Positions 27,481 through 36,462 of a DNA stretch of 64,000 nt are shown here, piece by piece. Made by a program: the position numbers and the translations under genes. Origin of the DNA: Actinoplanes auranticolor (lineage in GTDB: Bacteria; Actinomycetota; Actinomycetes; Mycobacteriales; Micromonosporaceae); assembly GCF_018332655.1 (NCBI RefSeq), contig NZ_BOQL01000068.1:20610-84609 (forward strand), written 5' to 3'. The notes under the pieces were generated by a model. It worked only from the letters and a program-made list of their open reading frames with translations, ran no database searches and had not been told where the DNA came from. Positions within the stretch are counted from its first letter, which is position 1; each line of letters begins with the position of its first letter.

Positions 27481-27494
27481 GGGTCGAAGGTCCC
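27481..27494. promoter_or_regulatory. DosR-box-like palindrome upstream of the HPF-like gene
   Basis: GGGTCGAAGGTCCC, full match, 80 bp upstream of the ATG at 27575. Confidence 0.6.
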
Positions 27495-27574
27495 TGGTTT
27501 CGCGGGCCCGCAATGGTGATCGTTGAGGCAGGTCCTCGTGGCGAGGGCCGGGACGACGTCTCGGAGGTCACGCC

Positions 27575-27898
27575 ATGACGCACATCGGTTCCCCCCTTCC
27601 CGTTCACATCCGTACCCACGGCGCTGTCCCGCCGGAGGCCACGGACTACGCGGTGACGAAACTCGGGGCCGCTCTGCAACACGCACCGGATCCCGTGGTC
27701 GACTCGTGGGTCACCCTGGACGCGGCAGCACCCGGCGACCGGGTCGACGCCCACGTCGACATCAGCGGCGTTCACGTGCACGTGCACGCGGTCGGGGAGA
27801 CGCTGCAGGAGGCCGCGGACCTCATGCAGGAGCGGCTGCGGTCCCGGTTGCGTCGGATCCGTCGCCGGCCCGCCCACGGCATGTCCGTCTCGTTCTGA
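27575..27898 (+). CDS. HPF/RaiA-like ribosome hibernation protein, short form
   Basis: The 107-residue protein follows the beta-alpha-beta-beta-beta-alpha plan of the sigma54-modulation/HPF family: PEATDYAVTKLGAALQHAP, AHVDISGVHVHVHAVGETLQ, EAADLMQERLRSRLRRI. Only the N-terminal ribosome-binding domain is present; long actinobacterial forms have a second dimerisation domain, which here may be naturally absent or lost. The basic C-terminal helix fits rRNA contact. CGGAGG precedes the ATG, and a DosR-box-like palindrome is 80 bp upstream, as for hibernation factors in other dormancy regulons. Confidence 0.78.
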   Translation: MTHIGSPLPVHIRTHGAVPPEATDYAVTKLGAALQHAPDPVVDSWVTLDAAAPGDRVDAHVDISGVHVHVHAVGETLQEAADLMQERLRSRLRRIRRRPAHGMSVSF

Positions 27899-27986
27899 CC
27901 AGCCGGGACAGGCCGGACGGCCCTGCCGCCGGCCAGGCCCGGTGGGGCACCGTCGAAAGGAGGCACGCAAGCTCGAAGGAGGCGTC

Positions 27987-29024
27987 ATGAAGGCACTCGT
28001 CTACGGCGGGCCGGGACAGCGATCCTGGACCGAGGTTCCCGATCCTCGCATCGAGGACCCGAAGGACGTGGTCATCCGCGTCGACACGGTCACCGTCTGC
28101 GGCACGGATCTGCACATCCTCGGCGGCGACGTACCCGAGGTGACCACGGGACGGATCCTGGGGCACGAGGCGGTCGGCACCGTCGTCGAGGCCGGTGCCG
28201 GCGTGAGCGCGCTCGCCGTCGGCGATCGGGTGCTGGCGTCCTGCATCTCAGCCTGTGGCGTGTGCCGGTTCTGCCGGGAGGGCAGCTACGGCCAGTGCGT
28301 CGGCGGAGGCGGCTGGATCCTCGGCCACACCGTGGACGGGGTGCAGGCCGAGTTCGCCCGTATCCCGTTCGCCGACCTGTCGACCTACAAACTGCCGTCC
28401 TCGGTGACGAACGAGGCGGCCGTGCTGCTGGCCGACATCCTGCCGACCTCGTACGAGGTGGGTGTGCTCAACGGCCGGGTCAGCCCGGGCGACACCGTGG
28501 TGGTGGTCGGTTCCGGACCCATCGGCCTGGCCGCGATCCTCGGTGCCCGGCTCTTCTCACCGGCGCATGTCATCGCGGTGGACAAGGCGGAGAGCCGGCT
28601 CCAGGCGGCGAAAGTGTTCGGCGCGGACGTCACGGTCCTGGCCGATGCCGACCCGCTCGCCGTCGTCCGCTCGCTGACCGGCGGGCTCGGCGCCGACGTG
28701 GTCATGGAGGCGGTGGGCACACCGGAGACCTTCGAACTGTGCACCACCCTGGTCCGTCCGGGCGGTCGCGTCGCGAACATCGGCGTGCACGGCAAGCCGG
28801 CCACGTTGCACCTGGAAGACCTGTGGATCCGCAACGTCACGATCACGACCGGCCTGGTGGACACGTACTCGACGCCGAAGCTGCTCGGCATGCTCGTCGC
28901 CGGGCAGCTCGACACCGGGCACATGGTCACGCACCGCTTCGCACTCGACGAGATCATGCAGGCGTACGACGCGTTCTCCCGCCCGGCGCAGAGCGGCGCG
29001 CTGAAGGTCGTGTTGTCGCGCTGA
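27987..29024 (+). CDS. Zinc-dependent alcohol dehydrogenase (MDR family)
   Basis: The 345-residue enzyme has catalytic-zinc motifs VCGTDLHILGG and GHEAVG, four structural-zinc cysteines in SACGVCRFCREGSYGQC, and an NAD(P)-binding GSGPIGLAA. It resembles threonine-dehydrogenase/isopropanol-dehydrogenase-like medium-chain reductases often found in actinobacterial stress clusters. The substrate cannot be fixed. AAGGAGG lies 4 bp before the ATG at 27987. It could reduce aldehydes produced in fermentation. It converges on the DUF1349 gene. Confidence 0.88.
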   Translation: MKALVYGGPGQRSWTEVPDPRIEDPKDVVIRVDTVTVCGTDLHILGGDVPEVTTGRILGHEAVGTVVEAGAGVSALAVGDRVLASCISACGVCRFCREGSYGQCVGGGGWILGHTVDGVQAEFARIPFADLSTYKLPSSVTNEAAVLLADILPTSYEVGVLNGRVSPGDTVVVVGSGPIGLAAILGARLFSPAHVIAVDKAESRLQAAKVFGADVTVLADADPLAVVRSLTGGLGADVVMEAVGTPETFELCTTLVRPGGRVANIGVHGKPATLHLEDLWIRNVTITTGLVDTYSTPKLLGMLVAGQLDTGHMVTHRFALDEIMQAYDAFSRPAQSGALKVVLSR

Positions 29025-29091
29025 ACCGGAGGGCCGGACCCGGGACGCCGGGCCCGGCCCGTACGGCCCGGGGGCCGGGCCGGAGGACTCT

Positions 29092-29116
29092 GTCCCCGCC
29101 GTTGTGCCGCGGGGAC
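29092..29116. terminator. Hairpin between convergent genes
   Basis: GTCCCCGC / GCGGGGAC, 8-bp perfect stem with a 9-nt loop, in the 215-bp gap between the dehydrogenase and DUF1349 stops. Other GC-rich inverted repeats lie just before it (29050-29085). Confidence 0.45.
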
Positions 29117-29239
29117 GATCGAGGTAGAAGGGCTCGTCGCCACAGCAGCCCGAGATGACCTGCCCCCGTTCTCGAGGCGCGCGGCACGAGCCTTCCGCCG
29201 TGAGCACGGAACGTGATCGGACCATGGGGGCGTCCGCGG

Positions 29240-29866
29240 TCATGAGCCGTCGCGGAGCTCCGCAAGACGCCGGGGGGTGAAGCTGATCCGGTCGAAAGCC
29301 ACGGTGCAGCCGTCGCCGGTGGGTGACTGGGCTTCGAAGCCGACCCGGTGGCCGGTCATGTCGTCTCCGAGGTGGAACACGCGTATCAGCTGCCAGGTCG
29401 TGCCGTCGACTGAGGCGTGGTAGGCGTAGACCCGGTCGATACGTGAGACGCGCAGCCATACGACATGGCCCTCGACGGTGAAGGCGTTGGCGTCGTCGGA
29501 GACGCCCCGGGTGACGACGGAGACGATCATGGGCGCCGAGGACGGGGAGAACTCGAAGCAGAACTTCCCCCAGTGCGTCTCATCGGCCCACAGCAGGAGG
29601 ACACCGGCGTCGTACTGGGCCCGGAAGTCCACGCTGACCCGCGCACTGAGCTGGAAGTCGCCGCCGGGTGGCAGCCCGAGCAGAGTCGCGGCGTTCAGCG
29701 TCGTCTCAGCGTCCGCGGAGTCCGCACCACCGGGATCGATGTAGAGGTCGGTGCGGGCAGGGGCCGCGGCGATCACCGCCCCTGCCGCGTCGTCATACCG
29801 CCACACTCCCGGATGTGAGGCGGTCACAGGGAAGGGGAGCGGGGATGTATCCGGTACCTGGTTCAT
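29240..29866 (-). CDS. DUF1349 concanavalin-like protein
   Basis: The 208-residue product matches DUF1349, a jelly-roll fold related to beta-xylosidase accessory domains. Characteristic segments are YDAGVLLLWADETHWGKFCF, SRIDRVYAYHASVDGTTWQL and GFEAQSPTGDGCTVAFDRIS. There is no signal peptide, so it is probably cytosolic. A sugar-like ligand has been proposed for relatives but is not established. It is divergent from adhE, and the DosR-box-like site at 29976 could serve both. Confidence 0.82.
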   Translation of the reverse strand: MNQVPDTSPLPFPVTASHPGVWRYDDAAGAVIAAAPARTDLYIDPGGADSADAETTLNAATLLGLPPGGDFQLSARVSVDFRAQYDAGVLLLWADETHWGKFCFEFSPSSAPMIVSVVTRGVSDDANAFTVEGHVVWLRVSRIDRVYAYHASVDGTTWQLIRVFHLGDDMTGHRVGFEAQSPTGDGCTVAFDRISFTPRRLAELRDGS

Positions 29867-29975
29867 GAAGTTGCTCCTGTCGTGGTGGCTTCGAAGCCTA
29901 GCGATGACGTGGGCCTCGTCGCGGTCCCGGAGGGCTCAGCAAAGCCCGTCCGGTCGCCAGTTGTGTGTCCGGTAC

Positions 29976-29989
29976 GGGACCAAAGGCCC
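29976..29989. promoter_or_regulatory. DosR-box-like palindrome upstream of adhE
   Basis: GGGACCAAAGGCCC is a full match and overlaps a 10-bp hairpin (29981-29990 / 29997-30006, 6-nt loop). The box ends 101 bp before the adhE ATG and 109 bp from the DUF1349 start. Confidence 0.6.
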
Positions 29990-30090
29990 GCCAGCTCGGG
30001 CCTTTGCGGTCGGGCGGTCGAGCGCTCGGATGACAACAGTGGATGGTGAGCGGGCGGTACGCGCCCGCTCCCGACCAGAAGGATGCCGCC

Positions 30091-32730
30091 ATGGCCGACA
30101 CAGCCATCGTCACCACAGTGCCCGCCGAGGCACCGGACGAGATCGACAGCATGATCACCACGCTGGTCGAACACGGCCTCTCGGCGCTGGCCGCCTACGA
30201 CGGGTTCACCCAGGAGCAGATCGACACCATCGTCGCCAAGGCGTCGGTGGCCGCGCTGAGCCGGCACACCGAGCTGGCCCGGCTGGCCGTCGAGGAGACC
30301 GGCCGGGGTGTGTTCGAGGACAAGGCCGTCAAGAACATCTTCGCCTGTGAGCACGTCCCGCACCACATGGCCGGGCTCAAGACGGTCGGGGTCGTCTCCC
30401 GGGACGAGATCAACGGCATCGTCGAGATCGCCGAGCCGGTCGGCGTGGTGTGCGCGGTCACCCCCGTGACCAATCCGACCTCCACCACGATCTTCAAGGC
30501 GTTGCTCGCCCTCAAGACGCGGAATCCGGTCATCTTCGCCTTCCACCCGGCCGCCCAGCGGTGCAGCGCCGAAGCGGCGCGCATCGTCCGCGACGCGGCG
30601 ATCGCGGCGGGCGCACCGGAGCACTGCGTCCAGTGGATCGCGAGCCCGTCCGTCGCGGCGACCGGCGCCCTGATGCGCCATCCCGGCGTGTCGGTCATCC
30701 TTGCCACCGGTGGCAATGCCATGGTGCGGGCGGCCTACTCGGCCGGGAAACCCGCACTGGGTGTCGGCGCCGGCAACGTGCCCGCCTACCTGCACCGCGA
30801 CGCGAAGCTCGCCCGCGCGGTGCACGACGTCGTCCTGTCCAAGTCGTTCGACAACGGCATGATCTGCGCCTCCGAACAGGCGGCGATCATCGACGCGGAG
30901 ATCTATCCCGCCGCGCTGGCCGAGTTCTCCAGGCTGCACGCCTACCGGGCGACCGCGCAGGACAAGGCCAAGCTCGAGCAGTTCATCTTCGGCGCACCGG
31001 CCGGCAGCGACGACTGCGCCGAGGGGCGGCTCAACGCGGAGGTCGTCGGCCGCAGCGCCCACTGGATCGCCGAGCGGGCCGGATTCACCGTGCCGCCCGA
31101 CACCTCGATCATCCTGGTGGAGGTGAGCGGCGTGGGTCCGGCCGAGCCGCTGACCCGGGAGAAGCTGTGCCCGGTCCTGGCCGTGCTGCGGGCCGAGTCG
31201 ACGCAGCAGGGCTTCGACCACGCCGCCCGGATGGTGGAGTTCCACGGCCTGGGACACAGCGCCGTGATCCACACCGAGGACGAGGCCGTCGCCGAGGCAT
31301 ACGGCCGGCAGGTCAAGGCGGTCCGGATCATCTGGAACGCACCGGCCTCCCAGGGCGGCATCGGCGACATGTACAACGCCTTCCTGCCCTCCCTCACCCT
31401 GGGTTGCGGCAGCTACGGGCGCAACTCGGTGTCCCACAACGTCACGGCCGTGGATCTGATAAACATCAAACGGATCGGCCGGCGCAGCAACAACCTGCAA
31501 TGGTTCAAGGTGCCGCCGAAGATCTACTTCGAGCCCAACTCGATCCGGTACCTGGCCGACATGCCCGACGTGCGGCGGGTCACCGTCGTGACCGACCACA
31601 CCATGACCCGGCTCGGCTACGTGGACCGGATCATCACCGTGCTGCAGCGCCGGCCGGAGCGGGTCGCCCTGCAGATCATCGACGACGTCGAGCCCGAGCC
31701 GAGCCTCGCGACCGTGGACCGCGGCGCGGAGCTGATGCGCTCCTTCCGGCCGGACACCATCATCGCGCTCGGCGGCGGATCGGCGATGGACGCGGCGAAG
31801 GTGATGTGGCTGCGCTACGAGCACCCCGAGGTGGTCTTCTCCGACATGCGGGAGAAGTTCTTCGACGTGCGCAAGCGTGCCTTCACCTTCCCCACCCTGG
31901 GCGAGCGGGCCCGGCTCGTGTGCATCCCCACCACCTCGGGCACCGGTGCGGAGGTCACCCCGTTCGCCGTCATCACCGACGGCACGACCGGCAAGAAGTA
32001 CCCCCTGGCCGACTACGCACTGACGCCCAGCGTCGCGATCGTCGACCCGGTGCTGGCCGCCGACCTGCCGCCGGCGATCACCGCGGACAGCGGATTCGAC
32101 GCGCTGACCCACGCGATCGAGTCGTACGTGTCCGTCTACGCCAACGACTTCACCGACGGGCTCGCGCTGCAGGCGATCAAGATGATCTTCGGATACCTCG
32201 GCCGGGCCGTCGACGACGGCCCGAAAGATCCGGAAGCCCGCGAGAAGATGCACAACGCGGGCACCATTGCCGGCATGGCGTTCGGCAGCGCGTTTCTCGG
32301 CATCGTGCACGCCATGTCACATACCCTCGGCGCCACCTTCCACATCGCGCACGGCCGCACCAACGCCGTCCTGCTGCCGCATGTCATCCGTTACAACGGC
32401 TCGGTGCCGGCCAAGCTCACCGGCTGGCCCAAGTACGAGAGCTACCGGGCCCCCGAACGCTTCCAGGACATCGCCCGGATGCTCGGCCTGCCAGCCGCCA
32501 CGCCCCAGGAGGGGGTGGAGTCGTTCGCTCAGGCGGTGGAGCAGCTGCGCCGCGACGTCGGGATCCAGGAGTCGTTCCAGCAGATCGGCGTCGACGAGCA
32601 GGCCTTCCTGGACGCAATGCCGCAGCAGTCCTTGAACGCCTACCAGGATCAGTGCGCGCCGGCGAACCCGCGGATGCCCATGCTCGACGACATGCAGGAG
32701 ATCATGCGAGCCGCGTACTACGGCAAGTGA
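30091..32730 (+). CDS. adhE: Bifunctional acetaldehyde-CoA/alcohol dehydrogenase
   Basis: The 879-residue protein fuses a CoA-acylating aldehyde dehydrogenase (about 1-450) to an iron-dependent alcohol dehydrogenase (about 460-879). The first half shows VCAVTPVTNPTSTTIFKALL and the catalytic-Cys region DNGMICASEQAAI. The second half shows GGGSAMDAAKVMWL and the iron-ligand region GIVHAMSHTLGATFHIAHGR. It converts acetyl-CoA to ethanol, oxidising two NADH, and pairs logically with pyruvate formate-lyase at 38511. ATG at 30091 has AGAAGGA 7 bp upstream. Induction at low oxygen is implied by the palindrome upstream. Confidence 0.95.
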   Translation: MADTAIVTTVPAEAPDEIDSMITTLVEHGLSALAAYDGFTQEQIDTIVAKASVAALSRHTELARLAVEETGRGVFEDKAVKNIFACEHVPHHMAGLKTVGVVSRDEINGIVEIAEPVGVVCAVTPVTNPTSTTIFKALLALKTRNPVIFAFHPAAQRCSAEAARIVRDAAIAAGAPEHCVQWIASPSVAATGALMRHPGVSVILATGGNAMVRAAYSAGKPALGVGAGNVPAYLHRDAKLARAVHDVVLSKSFDNGMICASEQAAIIDAEIYPAALAEFSRLHAYRATAQDKAKLEQFIFGAPAGSDDCAEGRLNAEVVGRSAHWIAERAGFTVPPDTSIILVEVSGVGPAEPLTREKLCPVLAVLRAESTQQGFDHAARMVEFHGLGHSAVIHTEDEAVAEAYGRQVKAVRIIWNAPASQGGIGDMYNAFLPSLTLGCGSYGRNSVSHNVTAVDLINIKRIGRRSNNLQWFKVPPKIYFEPNSIRYLADMPDVRRVTVVTDHTMTRLGYVDRIITVLQRRPERVALQIIDDVEPEPSLATVDRGAELMRSFRPDTIIALGGGSAMDAAKVMWLRYEHPEVVFSDMREKFFDVRKRAFTFPTLGERARLVCIPTTSGTGAEVTPFAVITDGTTGKKYPLADYALTPSVAIVDPVLAADLPPAITADSGFDALTHAIESYVSVYANDFTDGLALQAIKMIFGYLGRAVDDGPKDPEAREKMHNAGTIAGMAFGSAFLGIVHAMSHTLGATFHIAHGRTNAVLLPHVIRYNGSVPAKLTGWPKYESYRAPERFQDIARMLGLPAATPQEGVESFAQAVEQLRRDVGIQESFQQIGVDEQAFLDAMPQQSLNAYQDQCAPANPRMPMLDDMQEIMRAAYYGK

Positions 32731-32731
32731 C

Positions 32732-32745
32732 CGGACCAAAGTCCC
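32732..32745. promoter_or_regulatory. DosR-box-like site upstream of the USP gene
   Basis: CGGACCAAAGTCCC, 13 of 14 positions, directly after the adhE stop and 58 bp before the USP start at 32804. Confidence 0.5.
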
Positions 32746-32803
32746 GGCCATCCCGGTCCGTCGGCCGTTCTCCCGGGCCGGGGCCGGGCCTACCGTCCAA
32801 GGT

Positions 32804-33730
32804 ATGCACACCGACGTGTCGGACCCGCAGCAGCTTCCCGTCGTGGTCGCTATCGACCAGGCCCGGGAGCACCTGGCCATCGTCGATCTCGGGGTCGAGG
32901 AGGCGACGCGACGCCAGGCGTCCCTGGCCATCGTGCACGTCTGGCCGAGTCGTTACAGCGCGACGACGCGCACCCGCAGCCCCATCCCCACCGAGGCGGA
33001 CAGCCGGCATCTGCTCGAACTCGCGGCGCGGCGTGCTCGCCATCAGGCACCCCGGTTGCGCGTCAGCACCGAACTGCTCAGCGGAAGGGCCTCCACCGTG
33101 CTGACCGAGCGGTCGGCCGCGGCGCGGCTGCTGGTGGTGGGCCATCGTGACGAAGCGCTGACCCAGCCGAGCTGGGGGTCGACCGCGACGTACCTCGCCC
33201 ATCAGAGCGTCTGCCCGCTGCTCGTGCACCGCGGAACCGCCCCGCAGCGCGGGCCGGTGGTGCTGGCGGCGTCGGGTCAGCAACGGTCCACGTCGACTGT
33301 GGCGTGCGCATACGAGGAAGCGGACCGGTACGGGTCGCGCCTCGTCGCGCTGCACGTGGTGGCCTCGTCATCCGGTGCGGAGCCCACCGCCGACGGCGAT
33401 CTCGCTGCCGGGCGCGCGCAGGCCGACCGGCAATTGGCCGAGGCGCTGACCGGCTGGGCCTGGACCTGCCCGGACGTGGTCGTCGAGCGTCTGGTCGTGC
33501 AGGACATCGATGCCGGCTACACCCTGCAGCGTGCCGCCCGGCGGAGCCGTCTCCTGGTTGCCGGGATGGGGCGCACCGGCCGATTCGCCGAACTCGTCTA
33601 CGGATCACTGGGTATTGCGGCCATGCGCGGTGCCGTCTGTCCGGTGCTGCTGATCCCGCCCGGCTGGCGCGTCCGGCCCACGAACGAAACGGCCGGTTCC
33701 GCGGCGATGCTGAGCGGGAACGTGGCCTAA
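32804..33730 (+). CDS. Two-domain universal stress protein, atypical
   Basis: The 308-residue protein has two USP halves (VVVAIDQAREHLAIVDLGVE... and GPVVLAASGQQRSTSTVACA...). The expected ATP motif is missing in the first half (VGHRDEALTQPSWGS) and shortened in the second (GMGRTGRFAELVYGS), so nucleotide binding is doubtful. The second half ends normally with CPVLLIPPG. The ATG lies in a weak context. It is a single transcription unit between adhE and the convergent sensor kinase gene. Confidence 0.82.
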   Translation: MHTDVSDPQQLPVVVAIDQAREHLAIVDLGVEEATRRQASLAIVHVWPSRYSATTRTRSPIPTEADSRHLLELAARRARHQAPRLRVSTELLSGRASTVLTERSAAARLLVVGHRDEALTQPSWGSTATYLAHQSVCPLLVHRGTAPQRGPVVLAASGQQRSTSTVACAYEEADRYGSRLVALHVVASSSGAEPTADGDLAAGRAQADRQLAEALTGWAWTCPDVVVERLVVQDIDAGYTLQRAARRSRLLVAGMGRTGRFAELVYGSLGIAAMRGAVCPVLLIPPGWRVRPTNETAGSAAMLSGNVA

Positions 33731-33764
33731 GCCTCTGCTCTGCCGCGCCGGAGGTCCCGCACCC

Positions 33765-35486
33765 TCAGCCGGTGATCGGGACCTTCCACACCACCGTCGT
33801 GCCGCCGGCGTCGCCGGGCCCGGCTTCGAAGGTCCCGCCGAGGTCATGGGCCCGTTCGCCCATGTTGACGACCCCTCCCCGGGCGCGGCCGGGATCCATG
33901 CCGACACCGTTGTCCTCGACGATGACCACGACGGATCCGTCGGCGGCGCATATCGACACCCGGGCCGTCGTCGCATCCGCGTGTCGCGCGACGTTGGAGA
34001 GCGCCTCTCGGACCACCGCCAGGATCTCCGGAGCTATGTCGTCGGGCACGGCGCTGTCGACCGGCCCCGAAACGTCCAGCACCGGGCGGAAGCCGAGCGT
34101 CTCGGCGGCTGCCTCGACGGCATCCCGCAACTCTGTGCGCAGGGTGGTGCCGACCGGGGCGCGTAGTTCGAAGATCGAGCGGCGGATGTCGCGGATCGTG
34201 GCGTCGAGGTCGTCGACGGCGGCATTGATGCGCTTGACGGTGTCGGGGCGGACAGCTTGCGGTGCGATGGCCTGTAGCTGCATCCCGGTGGCGAACAGCC
34301 GCTGGATGACGACGTCGTGCAGGTCGCGGGCGATGCGCTCGCGATCCTCGAGCACGACGAACAGTTCCCGCTCGTCCTGGGCGCGGGCCCGTTCCAGTGC
34401 GAGAGCGGCCTGACCGGCGAAGCTGGACAGCATGGTGGCGTCATCGGCCGGGCGTGCTGCCCGTCCGGCCTGGTGCGCGACGATGAGGACGCCGTGCAGG
34501 GTGTCGACGGCTGTCAGCGGCGCCGCCAGGGCCGGTCCGTCCGGAACGACGCCGGGCCACTCGGCAGCCGCCCGTAGGTCCTCGACCAGAGTGAGGGTCT
34601 CCTGTCCGAAGACCTTCACCGTCTCGTCGTCCACCGGCAGCGTCCGCCCGACCAGCTCCGCCGAGGCCGCGTCGCTGCCGTCGGCTACCTCGATGGTGTA
34701 CCGGTGGGCGTCCTCGTCGTACAGCAGCACCAGCACCAGGTCGGCTTCGGACACCTCCCGCGCCCGGCGGGCGATCAGTTGCAGGGCTTCGGTGCGTCGT
34801 ACCGTGCCGAGCAGCACGGACGTGATCTCCGCAGCGGCGGCGAGCCAGCGCTCACGGCGCCGGGCGAGGGCGAACAGGCGTGCGTTGTCGATGGCGACCC
34901 CGGCCGCGGCGGCCAGCGCACCGACGATCTCCTCGTCATCGTCGCTGAACTCGTCGGCGCCCTGTTTCTCGGCGAGATACAGGTTGCCGAAGATCTGGTC
35001 GCGGGTGCGCACCGGTACGCCGAGGAAGCTGTGCATGGGCGGGTGGTGCGGCGGGAAGCCGAAAGAACGCTGGTGCCGGGTGATATCGGGCATCCGGACC
35101 CGCTGCGGATCGGTGATCAGCAGACCGAGCACACCCCGGCCTCGGGGGAGGTCACCGATCTCGGCGTGCGCCTCCGGGTCGATGCCGTGAGTGATGAAGT
35201 CGGACAACAGCTGGTCCTCACCGAGCACACCGAGCGCGCCGTACCGCGCGCCGGCGAGCGCGCACGCCGACTTCACGATGCGCTGCAGCGTGCTGCGCAG
35301 GTCGAGGTCGGTGCTGATACCGACGACCGCGTCGAGCAGCGCCCTCAGCCGCTCCCGGCTGGTCACGACGTCGCCGACGCGGTCGAGCATCTCCTGCAGG
35401 AGCTCGTCGAGCCGGACCCGTGACAGCGGACCCAGCCCGAGCGAAGGCGGATCGAGCCGTTCATCCGTGCTGCGGTTGCCGACCAT
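33765..35486 (-). CDS. DosS/DevS-like GAF-GAF sensor histidine kinase
   Basis: The 573-residue kinase has GAF-A (about 60-205), GAF-B (about 230-370), a HisKA_3 dimerisation domain and a C-terminal HATPase. The phospho-acceptor lies in DRERIARDLHDVVIQRLFAT, His at residue 390 (His395 in mycobacterial DosS). GAF-A contains SFGFPPHHPPMHSFLGVPVR; the HH pair at 147-148 is where DosS has its haem-ligating His149, so haem-based sensing of O2, NO or redox state is likely. The ATPase domain has EALSNVARHADA and DNGVGMD. It lacks transmembrane segments. The partner regulator is at 37116, on the opposite strand, separated by a USP gene and a P-type ATPase remnant. Confidence 0.9.
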   Translation of the reverse strand: MVGNRSTDERLDPPSLGLGPLSRVRLDELLQEMLDRVGDVVTSRERLRALLDAVVGISTDLDLRSTLQRIVKSACALAGARYGALGVLGEDQLLSDFITHGIDPEAHAEIGDLPRGRGVLGLLITDPQRVRMPDITRHQRSFGFPPHHPPMHSFLGVPVRTRDQIFGNLYLAEKQGADEFSDDDEEIVGALAAAAGVAIDNARLFALARRRERWLAAAAEITSVLLGTVRRTEALQLIARRAREVSEADLVLVLLYDEDAHRYTIEVADGSDAASAELVGRTLPVDDETVKVFGQETLTLVEDLRAAAEWPGVVPDGPALAAPLTAVDTLHGVLIVAHQAGRAARPADDATMLSSFAGQAALALERARAQDERELFVVLEDRERIARDLHDVVIQRLFATGMQLQAIAPQAVRPDTVKRINAAVDDLDATIRDIRRSIFELRAPVGTTLRTELRDAVEAAAETLGFRPVLDVSGPVDSAVPDDIAPEILAVVREALSNVARHADATTARVSICAADGSVVVIVEDNGVGMDPGRARGGVVNMGERAHDLGGTFEAGPGDAGGTTVVWKVPITG

Positions 35487-35514
35487 GAGCTGATGCTATC
35501 GGCCATCGGCTTGA

Positions 35515-36384
35515 TCAGGCGCCGGGCAGTTCGCGGACGACAGCCACGGTGCAGGCGGAGTGGTGCAGCAGGTGCTGACTGACCGAGCCGAGCACCATGC
35601 CGCGGACGGCGCCCCGGCCCCGGGTGCCCACCACCAGCAGCTGAGCGGTCGTGCTGGCCAGCGCCAGGGCGTTGGCCGGGTGATCCACGACGGCCTCGGC
35701 GCTGATGTCCAGGTGCGGGTACTTGTCGCGCCAGCCGGCGACGAGCTCGTCGAGTGGGCGTCGCTCCTCGGCGGTGACGGTGCGTGTGACCAGGGCGCTG
35801 TTCTCCCAGATGCCGGTTACCGGCCGCCAGGCGCGGATCACCCGCAGCGGTACGCCACGCGCCACGGCCTGCTCGACCGCGAAGTCGAGCGCAAGGTGTG
35901 CCGACGGAGAGTCGTCCACGCCGACCACCACCGGCCGGGTCGCCGCGGCGTCGCCGCGGACCACGATCACCGGGCAGTGGGCGTGCGCGCTGACGGCTAC
36001 GCTGACCGAGCCGAGGAGGCCGGCCACGGCGCTGTGCCCGCGGCTGCCCACCACGATCAGGCCGGCGTCGGCGGAACGCTCGATGAGCATCAGTGCCGTG
36101 CTCGCCTGGACGATGGAGATCTCGGTGCGGACCCCGGGATGGGTCTGCTTCGCCGCGGTGACGGCCTCGTGCAGGCTGCCCTTGATGGCCCGGTCGGTCT
36201 CGCCGTCCGGCCACACCGCGGGCGCGGGGATGGTCGACGCCGCCGGTGCCCATTCCGGCCATTCGTAGGCGTAGAAGAACTCGACCAGGGCGGCGGTGCG
36301 GGCGGCCTCGTCGAGCGCCCAGCGGGCGGCAGCCCGGGCGTCGGCCGACCGGTCGTATCCGACGATGATTCGCTTGGCGGTCAT
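35515..36384 (-). CDS. Two-domain universal stress protein
   Basis: The 289-residue protein has two full USP domains: KRIIVGYDRSADARAAARWA with GSRGHSAVAGLLGSVSVAVS, and PVVVGVDDSPSAHLALDFAV with GTRGRGAVRGMVLGSVSQHL. The second motif is canonical; the first is one residue short. The start at 36384 follows GAGGAG. It ends 28 bp before the sensor kinase start on the same strand, so the two could be one operon driven from the site at 36446, which would put the kinase under its own regulon. Confidence 0.92.
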   Translation of the reverse strand: MTAKRIIVGYDRSADARAAARWALDEAARTAALVEFFYAYEWPEWAPAASTIPAPAVWPDGETDRAIKGSLHEAVTAAKQTHPGVRTEISIVQASTALMLIERSADAGLIVVGSRGHSAVAGLLGSVSVAVSAHAHCPVIVVRGDAAATRPVVVGVDDSPSAHLALDFAVEQAVARGVPLRVIRAWRPVTGIWENSALVTRTVTAEERRPLDELVAGWRDKYPHLDISAEAVVDHPANALALASTTAQLLVVGTRGRGAVRGMVLGSVSQHLLHHSACTVAVVRELPGA

Positions 36385-36445
36385 GGCGGTACTCCTCTTC
36401 GATGGTCCTGCCCTCATCGTCGTATCCGTCGATGCCCGCGGGTCA

Positions 36446-36459
36446 GGGCCGTAAGTCAC
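36446..36459. promoter_or_regulatory. DosR-box-like site upstream of USP/sensor kinase
   Basis: GGGCCGTAAGTCAC (reverse strand GTGACTTACGGCCC), 13 of 14 positions and close to the mycobacterial consensus on the minus strand, 62 bp from the USP start. Confidence 0.5.
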
Positions 36460-36462
36460 GTG

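Larger units (their letters stand above)
27250..27574. other. 325-bp divergent regulatory region
   Basis: No gene is seen. The region separates the minus-strand MalK remnant/ABC exporter unit from the plus-strand HPF-like gene and holds one full DosR-box-like palindrome on each side (27327-27340 and 27481-27494). Confidence 0.6.
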
